A stretch of DNA of 64,000 nt from Parasalinivibrio latis (GTDB lineage Bacteria; Pseudomonadota; Gammaproteobacteria; Enterobacterales; Vibrionaceae). The stretch lies in contig NZ_CP098813.1 of assembly GCF_036825535.1 (NCBI RefSeq), forward strand, positions 310,001 through 374,000, read 5' to 3'. Under the pieces are notes generated by a model. That model had not been told where the DNA came from. It worked only from the letters and a program-made list of their open reading frames with translations, and searched no databases. Position numbers and translations under genes: made by a program. This document shows, in pieces, positions 53,672-62,726 of this stretch. The stretch's first letter is position 1. Every line of letters begins with the position of its first letter.

Positions 53672-54661
53672 TTAAAACAGTGCACGAATGTCTGCCAGCA
53701 TCGCCAGCGCATCCTCAGGTGAAACCTGTAGCTCCCCTGCTGCCGCATTTTGCGCCGCATGATGCGAAGTGCGTGCTCCGCAAAGCACAAAATCCACACC
53801 CGGCAGCATGTAAGATGCTGCGATGACCAGCTGAGCCATTGAGCAGTTGTATTTGTTTGTCAGTGATTGCCAACCAGCCAAAACCTCCAACACCTGCCGG
53901 CGCTTTTCCGGAACGAACCAAGGATTCCATGCGTCAACAGCGCGGATATCATTCGGGTCGAACTGGGTATCCATAGTGATTTTGCCTGACAGCAGCCCTT
54001 GCTCCAGAGTCTGGTACGCCAGCGTCGACATACCCAGTTCCTGGTTCAACTCGATGGTTGGGCGGGCTTCGTCTTCCCACAGCATGCTGTAGCGAATCTG
54101 GTTTGTCGCCATATGACCGCCAGAGCAGTATTGACGCGTCTCTTCTTCGGTCAGGTTGCTGATACCCAGTGCGCGTAACTTTCCTTCTTGCTGTAGTGAC
54201 ACCAGGCAGTCGAGGGTTTCTTCAATGGGGGTGTTCATGGGTGGAATTGCAGGCCAGTGAACCTGGTATAAGTCCAGGTAATCCGTACCCAACCGAGCAA
54301 GGCTCTCTTCCACTTCACGCCGGATACTTTGTGGCGTGAGGTTGCGCTTGAGGGTTTTTCCGTCTGTCGCAAAGTGCTCGACACCGTCCCAATCCCAGAT
54401 CAGACCGCACTTGGTGGCAATAACCAGGTCATCACGGCGACCTTTGATCGCCTTGCCAATGACACGCTCTGACTCACCAAATCCATATCCGGGCGCAGTA
54501 TCAATGAAATTCACACCGCCATCTATTGCGGCATGAATGGTATCAATAAGCTGTTTTTCTTCCGTGTCACCACCCCATACGGAGCCACCGCCAATACCCC
54601 AGGTGCCGAGGACAACCACAGAGGCTTCGATACCGGTGTTTCCAATTTCCCTGTACAACAT
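53672..54661 (-). CDS. Aldo/keto reductase
   Basis: 329 residues, (beta/alpha)8 NADPH-dependent reductase. Catalytic tetrad visible as Asp and Tyr in 'NFIDTAPGYGFGESE', Lys in 'VIATKCGL' and His in 'LDLYQVHWP'. Last gene of the leftward transporter operon, 12 bases after the permease with AAGGGGAG in between, so it probably acts on the imported sugar or polyol. Confidence 0.9.
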   Translation of the reverse strand: MLYREIGNTGIEASVVVLGTWGIGGGSVWGGDTEEKQLIDTIHAAIDGGVNFIDTAPGYGFGESERVIGKAIKGRRDDLVIATKCGLIWDWDGVEHFATDGKTLKRNLTPQSIRREVEESLARLGTDYLDLYQVHWPAIPPMNTPIEETLDCLVSLQQEGKLRALGISNLTEEETRQYCSGGHMATNQIRYSMLWEDEARPTIELNQELGMSTLAYQTLEQGLLSGKITMDTQFDPNDIRAVDAWNPWFVPEKRRQVLEVLAGWQSLTNKYNCSMAQLVIAASYMLPGVDFVLCGARTSHHAAQNAAAGELQVSPEDALAMLADIRALF

Positions 54662-54673
54662 GACACGCTCCCC

Positions 54674-55681
54674 TTACTTCTTGGATTGGATTACATGGTC
54701 AATGGCAATGGCCACCAGCAGGATCAAGCCCCGGATCAGTTCCTGCCAGTAGACAGGGACGTTCAGCAATATCAGCGATGACGAGACAATGGAAAGCAAT
54801 GCAATACCCAAAATGGCACCCAGGATGGTCCCGGCACCGCCGTTCAGGCTTGCGCCACCGATGACGGCTGCTGCAATTACATTCAATTCAAGACCTATGC
54901 CAAAGGTTGGGGTTGCCCCGCCGAACTTGGCCATAAAGATGATCCCAGCAAGACCGGCCATCGCTGAACAAAGCACTGTGGTCCAGAACTTAATGCGGTC
55001 TGTGCGGATACCGGAATACACTGCGGCCTTTTCGTTGCTGCCTGTGTAATAGACGCGGCGGAAAACCATCAAATTCCGCAGCATGTAATCTGAAATGAAA
55101 ATTACCGCGATGAAAATAATGACCGAAAAAGGTAGCCCAAAGACGTCCCCCTGCCCGATGAACTTGAATTCAGGTGGCAGGCTGTAAAGTGAAAGCGGTG
55201 AACCTTCTGTGATGACAAAGCAGAATCCCCGGGCGATACCGAGAAACGCAAGCGTCGTCATAAAATGGCTAAGGCCTATTTTGGTAACACACACACCCAT
55301 TACACTGCCGATACCGGCACAGGCTGCAATGGCGACGAGGCTGGCTATCCAGGGATCCATTCCTAAAAGGAACAGCTTCCCGGCAATCACCATGGAAAGA
55401 CACATTACCGCACCGACGGAAAGGTCGAACCCCCCGACAATTAACAGGATGGTCATCCCGACCACAACCAGGCCTTCTGTGGAGAAAGAAAGCAGCATGG
55501 CGCGCATGTTTGCCCAGGTAAGGAAGTAAGGGGAAGCAAAGCTCATCACCACAAACAGGATAAGGATGATGGCAACAAGGGTGGCTTCCCGAGCACCTGC
55601 AACTTTGGTAAACAGGGAAAGGATCCCTCCCTGTCCTTTTTGATCCGGCGTTTCCGCCTGTCCTACAAGTTCCGTCTTCAT
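54674..55681 (-). CDS. Sugar ABC transporter permease (RbsC-type)
   Basis: 335 residues with about 9-10 membrane helices and the RbsC-family 'GGFDLSVGAVMCLSMVIAG' and 'VFRRVYYTGSNEKAAVYSGI' and 'VIGGASLNGGAGTILGAILG' segments. Probably works as a homodimer with the ATPase encoded next to it. Confidence 0.93.
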   Translation of the reverse strand: MKTELVGQAETPDQKGQGGILSLFTKVAGAREATLVAIILILFVVMSFASPYFLTWANMRAMLLSFSTEGLVVVGMTILLIVGGFDLSVGAVMCLSMVIAGKLFLLGMDPWIASLVAIAACAGIGSVMGVCVTKIGLSHFMTTLAFLGIARGFCFVITEGSPLSLYSLPPEFKFIGQGDVFGLPFSVIIFIAVIFISDYMLRNLMVFRRVYYTGSNEKAAVYSGIRTDRIKFWTTVLCSAMAGLAGIIFMAKFGGATPTFGIGLELNVIAAAVIGGASLNGGAGTILGAILGIALLSIVSSSLILLNVPVYWQELIRGLILLVAIAIDHVIQSKK

Positions 55682-55734
55682 AGTTCTACCGCCGTTTAAT
55701 CTTCTACACGTCTTGGTCTTTCAAATTTCAATGC

Positions 55735-57261
55735 TCAGCTGGCTTTCTTTTCCGGAGCGAGTGCAATCCCGGATGCCAGGTGGATAATGTTTTCTTCTGT
55801 CATCTCATCACCGGTCAGCTCACCGGAAATGGTGTTTTCATACATCACCATCACCCGGTCGCTGATACCGATTACTTCCGGCAACTCGGAAGAAATCACG
55901 ATGACGCCCACGCCGCTGTTCGCCAGCTCCCTGAGCAAGGTATGAATTTCATGTTTTGCGCCCACATCAATACCCCGGGTAGGCTCATCCATAATGATGA
56001 TCTTGGGGTTGATAGCGAGCATTCGCGCAATGGCCACCTTTTGCTGGTTACCACCACTGAGCTCCCCGACAAACTGGCCCACATCCCGGCATTTTACTTT
56101 CAGCTTTTTCGAGAGTATTTCTGCCTGCTGCTTCTCTTTTTTCCTGTCCAGCCGGCCAAAACGGTTGCAGACATTTTTCAGCCCCAGTACCGAAATGTTT
56201 TCCTGGATGGTCATCTCCAGGTACACACCTTCCCCTTTCCTGTCTTCGGAAAGGTAAATAATCCGGTTTTTCAGGCTGTCTTCGTACCGGTTCAATTTGA
56301 CCTGTTTGCCGTCCAACAAAACAATTCCGTCTGATTTCGGCATCAGGCCGCAAAACGTTTGGATAAGTTCACTGCGTCCGGAGCCAATCAACCCGGCAAT
56401 ACCGAGGATTTCACCTTGGTGCAAATCAAAACTGATATTGGAAAATCGATGAGCGTCGCTGAGGTTTTGCACACTCAGCAGGGGCGTTCCGTTCGGGTCA
56501 ACACTGTCATTCTTGGCCGGGTAAAGATCATCAATCTGGCGCCCAACCATGCTGTTCACCACATCTTCTGGCGTGATGTCTTTCACTTCGTGGGTACAAA
56601 TCAGCTTCCCGTCCCGGAGCACCGTTACCCTGTCACATTGAGCAAAGATTTCAGCCATACGGTGACTGATATAAATAATACTGACGCCACGGGCTTTTAA
56701 GTCCTGAATAATTTCCGCCAGCGCCTCTGACTCCTTCTCTGTCAGCGCGGCTGTCGGCTCATCCAGAATCAATACATCACACTCATCGGAGAGTGCCTTG
56801 GCAATTTCGATAATTTGTTGGGTGGATATACCCAGCTTTTCGACTTTCGTTTTGGGGTCTACGTGCATCAGCTGGGAAAGAATTTCCTCTGCACGCTGGT
56901 TAATGTCTTCGTAGTCGATACACCAGTTCTCACCTTTTCTGGCACCAGACATAAAAACGTTTTCCGCTACGCTGACATCCGGGCAAAGGGCAATTTCCTG
57001 GTGGACAAAACTCACACCCAATGCCTTCGCTTTTCGCGGGCTCTCGACTGTCACTTCCTGGTTCTTAATTACGATAGAACCAGCATCCGGTTGGTAGATT
57101 CCGTTAATCACCTTCATCAAGGTGGATTTACCGGCTCCGTTCTCTCCGCAGAGAGCGTGAATTTCTCCTTTTCTCAGAGAAAAATTCACCTCAGACAAAG
57201 CGACTGTTGCACCAAACGTCTTGGTAATGTTCCGTAATTCAAGGATGTGATTTTCTGCCAC
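55735..57261 (-). CDS. Sugar ABC transporter ATP-binding protein (RbsA-type, two cassettes)
   Basis: 508 residues with two ABC cassettes. First: Walker A 'GENGAGKSTL', signature 'LGISTQQIIEIAKAL', Walker B 'LILDEPTAALTEKE'. Second: degenerate Walker A 'GLIGSGRSELIQ', signature 'LSGGNQQKVAIARML', Walker B 'IIIMDEPTRGIDVGAK'. This pattern is usual for the RbsA/XylG group of carbohydrate importers. Confidence 0.94.
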   Translation of the reverse strand: MAENHILELRNITKTFGATVALSEVNFSLRKGEIHALCGENGAGKSTLMKVINGIYQPDAGSIVIKNQEVTVESPRKAKALGVSFVHQEIALCPDVSVAENVFMSGARKGENWCIDYEDINQRAEEILSQLMHVDPKTKVEKLGISTQQIIEIAKALSDECDVLILDEPTAALTEKESEALAEIIQDLKARGVSIIYISHRMAEIFAQCDRVTVLRDGKLICTHEVKDITPEDVVNSMVGRQIDDLYPAKNDSVDPNGTPLLSVQNLSDAHRFSNISFDLHQGEILGIAGLIGSGRSELIQTFCGLMPKSDGIVLLDGKQVKLNRYEDSLKNRIIYLSEDRKGEGVYLEMTIQENISVLGLKNVCNRFGRLDRKKEKQQAEILSKKLKVKCRDVGQFVGELSGGNQQKVAIARMLAINPKIIIMDEPTRGIDVGAKHEIHTLLRELANSGVGVIVISSELPEVIGISDRVMVMYENTISGELTGDEMTEENIIHLASGIALAPEKKAS

Positions 57262-57357
57262 AACAACACTCCTGCAACACTGCGTTTCCGGGCTAATTAA
57301 TCCTTGTGCATAACCGGCTTATCTGTCGCCGTTTCTTCGCTATCCACATTCAAACAG

Positions 57358-57385
57358 ACCCGGGACGAGACAGGCTCGCCCCGGT
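57358..57385 (-). other. Hairpin between binding-protein and ATPase genes
   Basis: CGAG / CTCG core extended by GGG / CCC and CC / GG with one mismatch; about 14 bases after the binding-protein stop, with no T run on the minus strand. Such hairpins keep periplasmic binding-protein message in excess over the membrane components. Confidence 0.55.
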
Positions 57386-57398
57386 TTTTAAGCATTAA

Positions 57399-58463
57399 TT
57401 ACTCGTTTACACCTTTTGAACCACGGCGCTTCACATAGTCATCCCAGTAGAAGTAATCAGCATTTTCTTTGGTGATGATTGAGAAACCGTTATCTACGTA
57501 TGGCACCTGCATCGGGTTTTGGCCGGTCGCTACGTGATCGTTCATTGGATCAATCAGGTCGGCATGCTTGGCAAGGAACAACAGGGTCATACCCATGAAG
57601 CCCTGGACACCCTGATTCGGGTTAAGGGCACCAAAAATCTCGTCGTTCTTGATCATGTCCAGCACTTTGGCGTTGATATCGCAGTTGAATACACGAATCT
57701 TGCCACCCAGCTCTTTGGTTGCCTGAGCGGCACCCATTGCAGAGTTTGCTTCCGGCATAAACACGGCGCCAAGGTTAGGGTTAGCCTGAGCCATGGTCAG
57801 AACCGCATTGTAAGCTTTGGTTGGATCCTGGTTGCTTGCTGCACGCGCCACCAGTTTCATGTCAGGCCATTTTTCTTCCATGCGGCCAATAAAGGCTGCA
57901 ACACGCTTGTCATGGTTATCCTGGCCTGGGTTTTCCAGTATCGCGTACTCACCTTTGCCGCCCATATCTTCTGCAATCGCATCCGCTGCGAAAATACCTT
58001 CACGGGTATTGTCAGACGTGACATAAGCAGTACGTTCACTGTTAGGTGAATCCGCACCAAAGGTAACAACAGGGATACCCATCTTACGAGCACGGTTAAT
58101 AGGCTCTACAAATGGGTCAGGATTGATTGGCGCTAACAAAATACCTGCCGGCTTGCGGGCCAGGATTTGTTCAAAGGATGCCAGCTGTTTGTTTACGTCG
58201 TATTCTGGTGTGCCGGTATAAACTGTTTTTACACCAAGCTTCTGACCAGCCTGTTTCATCATTTCGTATACAGGGAACCAGTACTCAACGCCGGAAACAA
58301 ACACATTCATGTAGTAGGTTTCTTCCGCATCACCGACAAAACCAGCCTTGCTTTCTTCTTCTGCGACAGCACCAAAGGCGACACACGAACCAAGCAGCAT
58401 GGCAGAGACTTGCTTGATAAGGCTTTTGGCGAAGCCCGGTTGGCCTTTTTTACGCATTACCAT
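57399..58463 (-). CDS. Periplasmic sugar-binding protein (RbsB-type)
   Basis: 354 residues. Signal peptide 1-35 and a type I periplasmic binding fold ('YYMNVFVSGVEYWFPVYEMMKQAGQKLGVKTVYTGT', 'GILLAPINPDPFVEPINRARKMGIPVVTFGADSP', 'DNTREGIFAADAIAEDMGGKGEYAIL'). The ATG at 58463 has AAGGAG 7 bases upstream. First gene of the leftward operon SBP-ATPase-permease-AKR. Ligand is probably a sugar or polyol, unidentified. Confidence 0.92.
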   Translation of the reverse strand: MVMRKKGQPGFAKSLIKQVSAMLLGSCVAFGAVAEEESKAGFVGDAEETYYMNVFVSGVEYWFPVYEMMKQAGQKLGVKTVYTGTPEYDVNKQLASFEQILARKPAGILLAPINPDPFVEPINRARKMGIPVVTFGADSPNSERTAYVTSDNTREGIFAADAIAEDMGGKGEYAILENPGQDNHDKRVAAFIGRMEEKWPDMKLVARAASNQDPTKAYNAVLTMAQANPNLGAVFMPEANSAMGAAQATKELGGKIRVFNCDINAKVLDMIKNDEIFGALNPNQGVQGFMGMTLLFLAKHADLIDPMNDHVATGQNPMQVPYVDNGFSIITKENADYFYWDDYVKRRGSKGVNE

Positions 58464-58603
58464 TACATCTCTCCTTAAACACTCTTCCGTCTTCCTTAAT
58501 CAACTGCGTCCACGCTGTGACAGCGCTTGACCGAACAAATTGTTGCGGGTAGCAGTCTTGTAAGATGCAAATTTAATTAACATCGTGATAACAACAATAG
58601 ATA

Positions 58604-58614
58604 GCTAAATGTCG
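58604..58614. promoter_or_regulatory. Candidate DeoR site A
   Basis: GCTAAATGTCG; its complement CGACATTTAGC is identical to the site at 62632-62642. 141 bases upstream of the binding-protein start. Confidence 0.55.
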
Positions 58615-58837
58615 TTTTACAAGCCCTTTTGTAGCATTACTTGCCAAAAACAATATGTAACCACACAAAGACACCAAAACAGCCCACACCACCACTTTTA
58701 TACGTTTAAACAATATATACATCCAATAAAAGACCCATAAATAGACATTAAACACAAAGAGAGTGGCGCTTTTTGTCTTTTTATGGCCATTTGCAACAAC
58801 GAAAAAGCAACAATAATTGAAAGTAAAGCTCCATAAT

Positions 58838-58857
58838 GCTACATAATAAAACAACAC
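58838..58857. promoter_or_regulatory. Shared element GCTACATAATAAAACA (copy 1)
   Basis: GCTACATAATAAAACAACAC. Its first 16 bases match the minus strand of 61570-61585 at 15 positions. It may be an operator that overlaps a -10 region. Confidence 0.5.
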
Positions 58858-58863
58858 CCTTTG

Positions 58864-58874
58864 GCTGAATGTCG
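58864..58874. promoter_or_regulatory. Candidate DeoR site D
   Basis: GCTGAATGTCG, one base different from site A and in the same orientation, 75 bases before the FAD oxidase start. Confidence 0.55.
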
Positions 58875-58948
58875 TCATCCCCGTTAACAGGATGCCAACA
58901 CAAACCACAAGCCGGGTGGTTAAGTCTAAAGAAAACGGAGTAGTAACT

Positions 58949-60340
58949 ATGGAAAGCAACTTTGCGCAAATTCTTAATGAATTGGAGACCCGACAACCCG
59001 GAGGGCTGGAATACAACCTGGTATCCAGAAACGACATTGATCCTGAAGAGCATTGGCCGCGCCACTTTAAGCAGAGTGGCAAACCAGACACATTTTTAAT
59101 GTTTAAACCTGCTAATGCTGAAGAGGTGTCCTACATCCTTAAACTGGCGAATGAACTTCGCTTTCAGGTTTCAGTGGTTGGCGGACGCTCAAATGTCGTG
59201 GGCAGTTTTGACGGTGGACCGACCGTTTACATTTCGACGGAAAAATTTAATGACATCGCTCCCCTTGAACGTGTCACAAGCCAGATCACGGTCGGCTCCG
59301 GTGTATACGGCGGTGATCTGCTGTCGACGCTCGAAAAGTGGGGGTTTGAACTTGGCCAGTACCCGCAGTCGCTGTTTATTTCAACCGTAGGTGGGTGGAT
59401 AAACACCCGTGCAACAGGTTCAGTTTCCACTTACTACGGCGGTATCGAAGAAGCGGTAGTAGGTATCGAAGCCGTACTGGCTACCGGTGAAATCATCAAA
59501 GCAACCCCCAGTGCGCGCACACCGGGCGGCCTCGACCTTATCCGTATGCTGATTGGCTCTGAAGGCAGCATTGCTGTCATTACATCAGTCACACTGAAAG
59601 TTCACCGCAAGCTGTCTACCTCCATGACTTCCATGGCCTTTGACTCTTACCGGGATGCCGTTGACGCCCAGCGCCAGCTGGTTCAGGGTGGTTTCCCTGT
59701 TGGTTTGCTTCGCGCATATAACGTTGCAGAAACAAAGCACATCCTCCACTCATTGCCAAATGCTCCAAAGGGAGATTTTGCACTCCTGACTTTCTCCATG
59801 ATTGCACCTGGAGAATCACTTTCAGCAGTGACCGGCGAAGCCCGCCGCAAGCTTTCTGCTCTGGGAGGCAGGATTATCACTGATGATGCCTCTGATGGCT
59901 GGTTTATCCACCGTTACCAGTGCGAGACCATGATGCGGGACCGAAATGTCACCAACGGTGAGATGTTTGACACCGTAGAGGTAACCCTGCCGTGGGATCG
60001 CGCTGCAGATTGCGCCCTTGCCCTGGAAGAGATTTTCGACCCGAAAATCACCAAGTTCTTTACCCATTTCTCCCACGCCTACCAGACCGGTGCATGTATG
60101 TACGCGCTCTTTTTCATCAATGAAAGCAATGATGATGAAGCGATGAAAGTATGGCGTTTCTGCCAGAATGAGATGGTGCGTGTTGTACGGGAGCATGGCG
60201 GCACACTGGCTCACCACCACGGTATCGGTGCAGAGCGCGCGGTCCAGTATATGGAATCCGACGTTGGTATGGTTCATAAACGTATCAAAGAAAGCCTCGA
60301 CCCAAACAACGTGCTGTTTTGTCGCATGTTACTTGGATAA
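58949..60340 (+). CDS. FAD-linked oxidase/dehydrogenase (GlcD/AGPS-like)
   Basis: 463 residues. PCMH-type FAD domain (about 45-230: 'VVGGRSNVVGSFDGG', 'YPQSLFISTVGGWINTRATGS', 'GLDLIRMLIGSEGSIAVIT') and a C-terminal FAD-oxidase domain ending 'LAHHHGIGAERAVQYMESDVG' and 'LDPNNVLFCRMLLG'. The triple-His 'HHHGIG' is reminiscent of alkyl-DHAP synthase (AGPS), others in the group oxidise 2-hydroxy acids. CGGAG lies before the ATG at 58949; the frame extends to 58892 without support. Likely oxidises an intermediate of the carbohydrate pathway. Confidence 0.85.
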   Translation: MESNFAQILNELETRQPGGLEYNLVSRNDIDPEEHWPRHFKQSGKPDTFLMFKPANAEEVSYILKLANELRFQVSVVGGRSNVVGSFDGGPTVYISTEKFNDIAPLERVTSQITVGSGVYGGDLLSTLEKWGFELGQYPQSLFISTVGGWINTRATGSVSTYYGGIEEAVVGIEAVLATGEIIKATPSARTPGGLDLIRMLIGSEGSIAVITSVTLKVHRKLSTSMTSMAFDSYRDAVDAQRQLVQGGFPVGLLRAYNVAETKHILHSLPNAPKGDFALLTFSMIAPGESLSAVTGEARRKLSALGGRIITDDASDGWFIHRYQCETMMRDRNVTNGEMFDTVEVTLPWDRAADCALALEEIFDPKITKFFTHFSHAYQTGACMYALFFINESNDDEAMKVWRFCQNEMVRVVREHGGTLAHHHGIGAERAVQYMESDVGMVHKRIKESLDPNNVLFCRMLLG

Positions 60341-60368
60341 AGCAAGAACCACTCTCCAAAGCCCTGTG

Positions 60369-60391
60369 AACCCTCTTCGGAGGGTTTTTTT
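60369..60391 (+). terminator. Terminator of the FAD oxidase gene
   Basis: AACCCTC-ttcg-GAGGGTT, UUCG tetraloop, followed by five more T. Confidence 0.93.
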
Positions 60392-60587
60392 GTGTCGGTA
60401 ATATCCGTACCAGTATTAAGCCCTTAAGCCACATCTTTGCTCTCTTGCCCAATAAGCATTCAAATCAACACGGTTCACATGCCAATTGAATTAAATCATT
60501 GGGCAGATATAGCGCGGGTGGAAATCACTCAGTTCAAGGTGCGAGTTGCAGGTACCAGTAGCATTCACACCAAAACGAGTTACACAA
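60392..60587. other. Spacer between two convergent terminators
   Basis: About 200 bases between the FAD oxidase terminator and the aldolase terminator; no gene or RNA that I can support. Confidence 0.35.
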
Positions 60588-60613
60588 ACAAAAAAGGCGC
60601 CCATACGGACGCC
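60588..60613 (-). terminator. Terminator of the aldolase gene
   Basis: On the minus strand GGCGTCC-gtat-GGGCGCC (one G-U pair) is followed by a T run; 38 bases past the stop at 60651. Confidence 0.85.
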
Positions 60614-60650
60614 AACTATACCGAAGTATAACTTACCCAAACTTTACTGC

Positions 60651-61493
60651 TTACAGGTTGTAGCGTTTCACCGCTTCCGCTGCGCTTTCACCACGGCAAA
60701 TCACATCAACGATGCCGCGAATAGCATCTCCCGGACGCTCGTGAAGATAAAGGTTACGACCAACAGCTACACCGGAACATCCGGCTGTCATCGCATGTTC
60801 AAGGCTGGCAAGGAACTCCAGGAAGTTACTGCGTGTCGCACCGCCCATCATCACTGTGGGGACCGGCGTGGCATCTACCACAGTCTTGAAGCTCTCTGGA
60901 TCACCTGTGTATTCAACTTTGACAATGTCCGCACCGGCTTCTGCTGCCATACGCGCAGCAAGTGCAACAAATTCCGGACGGTTCTGGTCTCCGTTCGCTA
61001 CATTTGTGCCTCGCGCCAACGGTTCACACAAAACGGGCAAACCGAAACGTTCCGCTTCCCTTACCAGAGTCCCAAGGCGGCGCATCTCAGCGACATCGTC
61101 CGCCGGGTTGCTTGACCCCAGAAAAACGTAATCATGTACCGCATCAGCACCTGCCGCTGCTGCCTGTTCTGCAGTAGCGATAAAGTCATGCTGTCCCTGA
61201 AAACCTTCATGACCCAGCAAATCCGGGTTACGCCACTTGTCCGTCCACCCTACAGACATAATGATCGCAGGGCCGTTTCTGTGACCCAGGAGGTCAGCAT
61301 ATTGTTTTATGTACCCCGGAGACAGCATTGCCCCCGTCAAACCGTTCTGCGACAAGGCAATAAGGTTTTTCCTGAAGTCCTCATCCGATGTAATGCCCGG
61401 CTGTGGCCCCAGATACATACTGTTGACCAGCGCAGCGAAAACCGCTTTGCCATTTTCAAACATCCGGTTGAGACGAATTGTTTTCCCTTCCAT
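60651..61493 (-). CDS. LsrF/DhnA-type class I aldolase or thiolase
   Basis: 280 residues of the DeoC/FbaB/LsrF (beta/alpha)8 family. The Schiff-base Lys is in 'AGADIVKVEYTGDP', followed by 'VPTVMMGGATRSNFLEFL' and the phosphate-binding 'AGCSGVAVGRNLYLHE'. Homologues are LsrF of AI-2 breakdown and archaeal-type FBP aldolases. It probably splits a phosphorylated ketose made in this locus. Single-gene unit, divergent from the DeoR regulator. Confidence 0.87.
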   Translation of the reverse strand: MEGKTIRLNRMFENGKAVFAALVNSMYLGPQPGITSDEDFRKNLIALSQNGLTGAMLSPGYIKQYADLLGHRNGPAIIMSVGWTDKWRNPDLLGHEGFQGQHDFIATAEQAAAAGADAVHDYVFLGSSNPADDVAEMRRLGTLVREAERFGLPVLCEPLARGTNVANGDQNRPEFVALAARMAAEAGADIVKVEYTGDPESFKTVVDATPVPTVMMGGATRSNFLEFLASLEHAMTAGCSGVAVGRNLYLHERPGDAIRGIVDVICRGESAAEAVKRYNL

Positions 61494-61531
61494 ATACTCA
61501 TATCCCTAATTACTGCTTATCTATACAAAAG

Positions 61532-61542
61532 CGACATCAACG
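61532..61542. promoter_or_regulatory. Candidate DeoR site C
   Basis: CGACATCAACG, sharing CGACAT and the preceding AAAAG context with the other sites; 39 bases upstream of the aldolase start. Confidence 0.4.
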
Positions 61543-61558
61543 TATAAAAATTCTTTCA

Positions 61559-61585
61559 GTGTTGCTTTATGTTTTATAATGTAGC
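61559..61585. promoter_or_regulatory. Shared element GCTACATTATAAAACA (copy 2, minus strand)
   Basis: On the minus strand 61585-61570 reads GCTACATTATAAAACA, 15 of 16 identical to copy 1 at 58838, and is continued by GCAACAC. A looser GCTACAATTAATCAACA stands at 61613-61629. Confidence 0.5.
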
Positions 61586-61742
61586 TTTTTTATTCGACTT
61601 TCGCAATCTTTTGCTACAATTAATCAACATAACACACCGTAAAGTTATGCTAGAAAGCACATAAGCCGTCAACTTTACTTGAGAAAAAAAACATATTGTG
61701 ATACTTCAATGTCAGGAACTCATTACACAAACAGGATAGTTT

Positions 61743-62537
61743 ATGAACAGAGTCGAGATACTGGATGACACTCTGTTACCGGAGCAACGCCAAACAAAGA
61801 TATTGCAAATACTGCGCAAGCAGGGAGTTGCAAAAAATGCACAACTCGCACGGCAATTTGGCGTCAATATCGCCACTATTCGACGCGATATCAGCGCATT
61901 CGAAAAACAGGGACTTGTCACGGTTGTATACGGTGGTGCCAAATTAAAAGGCGAAATTGCCGAAGATAATGAAGTCGCACTGGCCGAAAAGCAGACCATC
62001 CACCTGACTGCCAAGCAGACTATTGCCCGCAAAGCAGCGTCACTGATCAACGCAAACGACAGTATTGGCCTCAACGCAGGTAGTACCGTTCCTATGATCC
62101 TCGATTACCTGTCAGACGACGTGAACCACCTGTCTGTCACCACACTTGCTCTGAACATCGCAGAAAAAGCGGTACGCCTGCCCATCGTCGATCTCTTCGT
62201 ACCCGGAGGCCATTACCGCAACACCTCACATGCCCTGTCTGGTACTGCAACGGAGCAGGCACTCGCGTCCATAAACCTCGACAAAGGTTTTTTTGGTGCT
62301 TCTGCCATTGACCTTCAGGCAGGCTGGACACACCCAGCGCATGCAGAAGTACCATCAAACCAGGTCATGCTCCAGCAGGCACGCAAGAAATACTTGGTTT
62401 GTGACTCCACGAAAATCGGGCATGTTAACTTCAGTAAAGTGTCTGACTTAACGATATTTGATGCCTTTATCGTCGATGATGATTTCCCGGAAGAGTACCG
62501 TCTCTGGGCTGAGGAACACGGAATTGAAATAATTTAA
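61743..62537 (+). CDS. DeoR-family transcriptional regulator
   Basis: 264 residues. N-terminal HTH ('RQTKILQILRKQGVAKNAQLARQFGVNIATIRRDISAFEKQG', about 18-60) and DeoRC sugar-phosphate sensor ('INANDSIGLNAGSTVPMILDYL', 'FFGASAIDLQAGWTHP', 'KKYLVCDSTKIGHVNFSKV'). GlpR-like. Its position between aldolase and GlpD-like genes makes it the likely repressor of the whole locus, released by a phosphorylated intermediate. Confidence 0.92.
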   Translation: MNRVEILDDTLLPEQRQTKILQILRKQGVAKNAQLARQFGVNIATIRRDISAFEKQGLVTVVYGGAKLKGEIAEDNEVALAEKQTIHLTAKQTIARKAASLINANDSIGLNAGSTVPMILDYLSDDVNHLSVTTLALNIAEKAVRLPIVDLFVPGGHYRNTSHALSGTATEQALASINLDKGFFGASAIDLQAGWTHPAHAEVPSNQVMLQQARKKYLVCDSTKIGHVNFSKVSDLTIFDAFIVDDDFPEEYRLWAEEHGIEII

Positions 62538-62575
62538 TTCCGAGACATATTTATCTCCCCCCCAAGATATTAAAC

Positions 62576-62605
62576 AGCCGGAGCCATCAAGCTCCGGCTT
62601 TTTTT
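62576..62605 (+). terminator. Terminator of the DeoR gene
   Basis: AGCCGGAGC / GCTCCGGCT stem followed by a run of T, about 40 bases after the stop at 62537. Confidence 0.92.
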
Positions 62606-62621
62606 ATCCCTGAAGGCAAAA

Positions 62622-62642
62622 CGACACAATGCGACATTTAGC
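62622..62642. promoter_or_regulatory. Candidate DeoR sites B1/B2 upstream of the GlpD-like gene
   Basis: CGACACAATGC (62622-62632) directly abuts CGACATTTAGC (62632-62642); the second is identical to the complement of site A. 85 bases before the start at 62727. Confidence 0.55.
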
Positions 62643-62726
62643 TTTACGAAGTGACACAACCCTGCTATAACTTTTTAGTAACATTTATCTCAATTATAAG
62701 TCGCATTGCTTTACCAAGGAGGGAAA

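Larger units (their letters stand above)
58464..58948. other. Divergent control region of the carbohydrate locus
   Basis: 485 AT-rich bases between the binding-protein gene (left) and the FAD oxidase gene (right). A 172-codon minus-strand frame here overlaps the oxidase and has no support. It carries two GCTRAATGTCG motifs (58604-58614 and 58864-58874) and one GCTACATAATAAAACA (58838-58853), shared with other spacers of the locus. Confidence 0.6.

Noticed and set aside
58573..59091. 172-codon minus-strand frame
   Set aside because: Low-complexity hydrophobic translation, no start signal, overlaps the FAD oxidase gene and the divergent control region.
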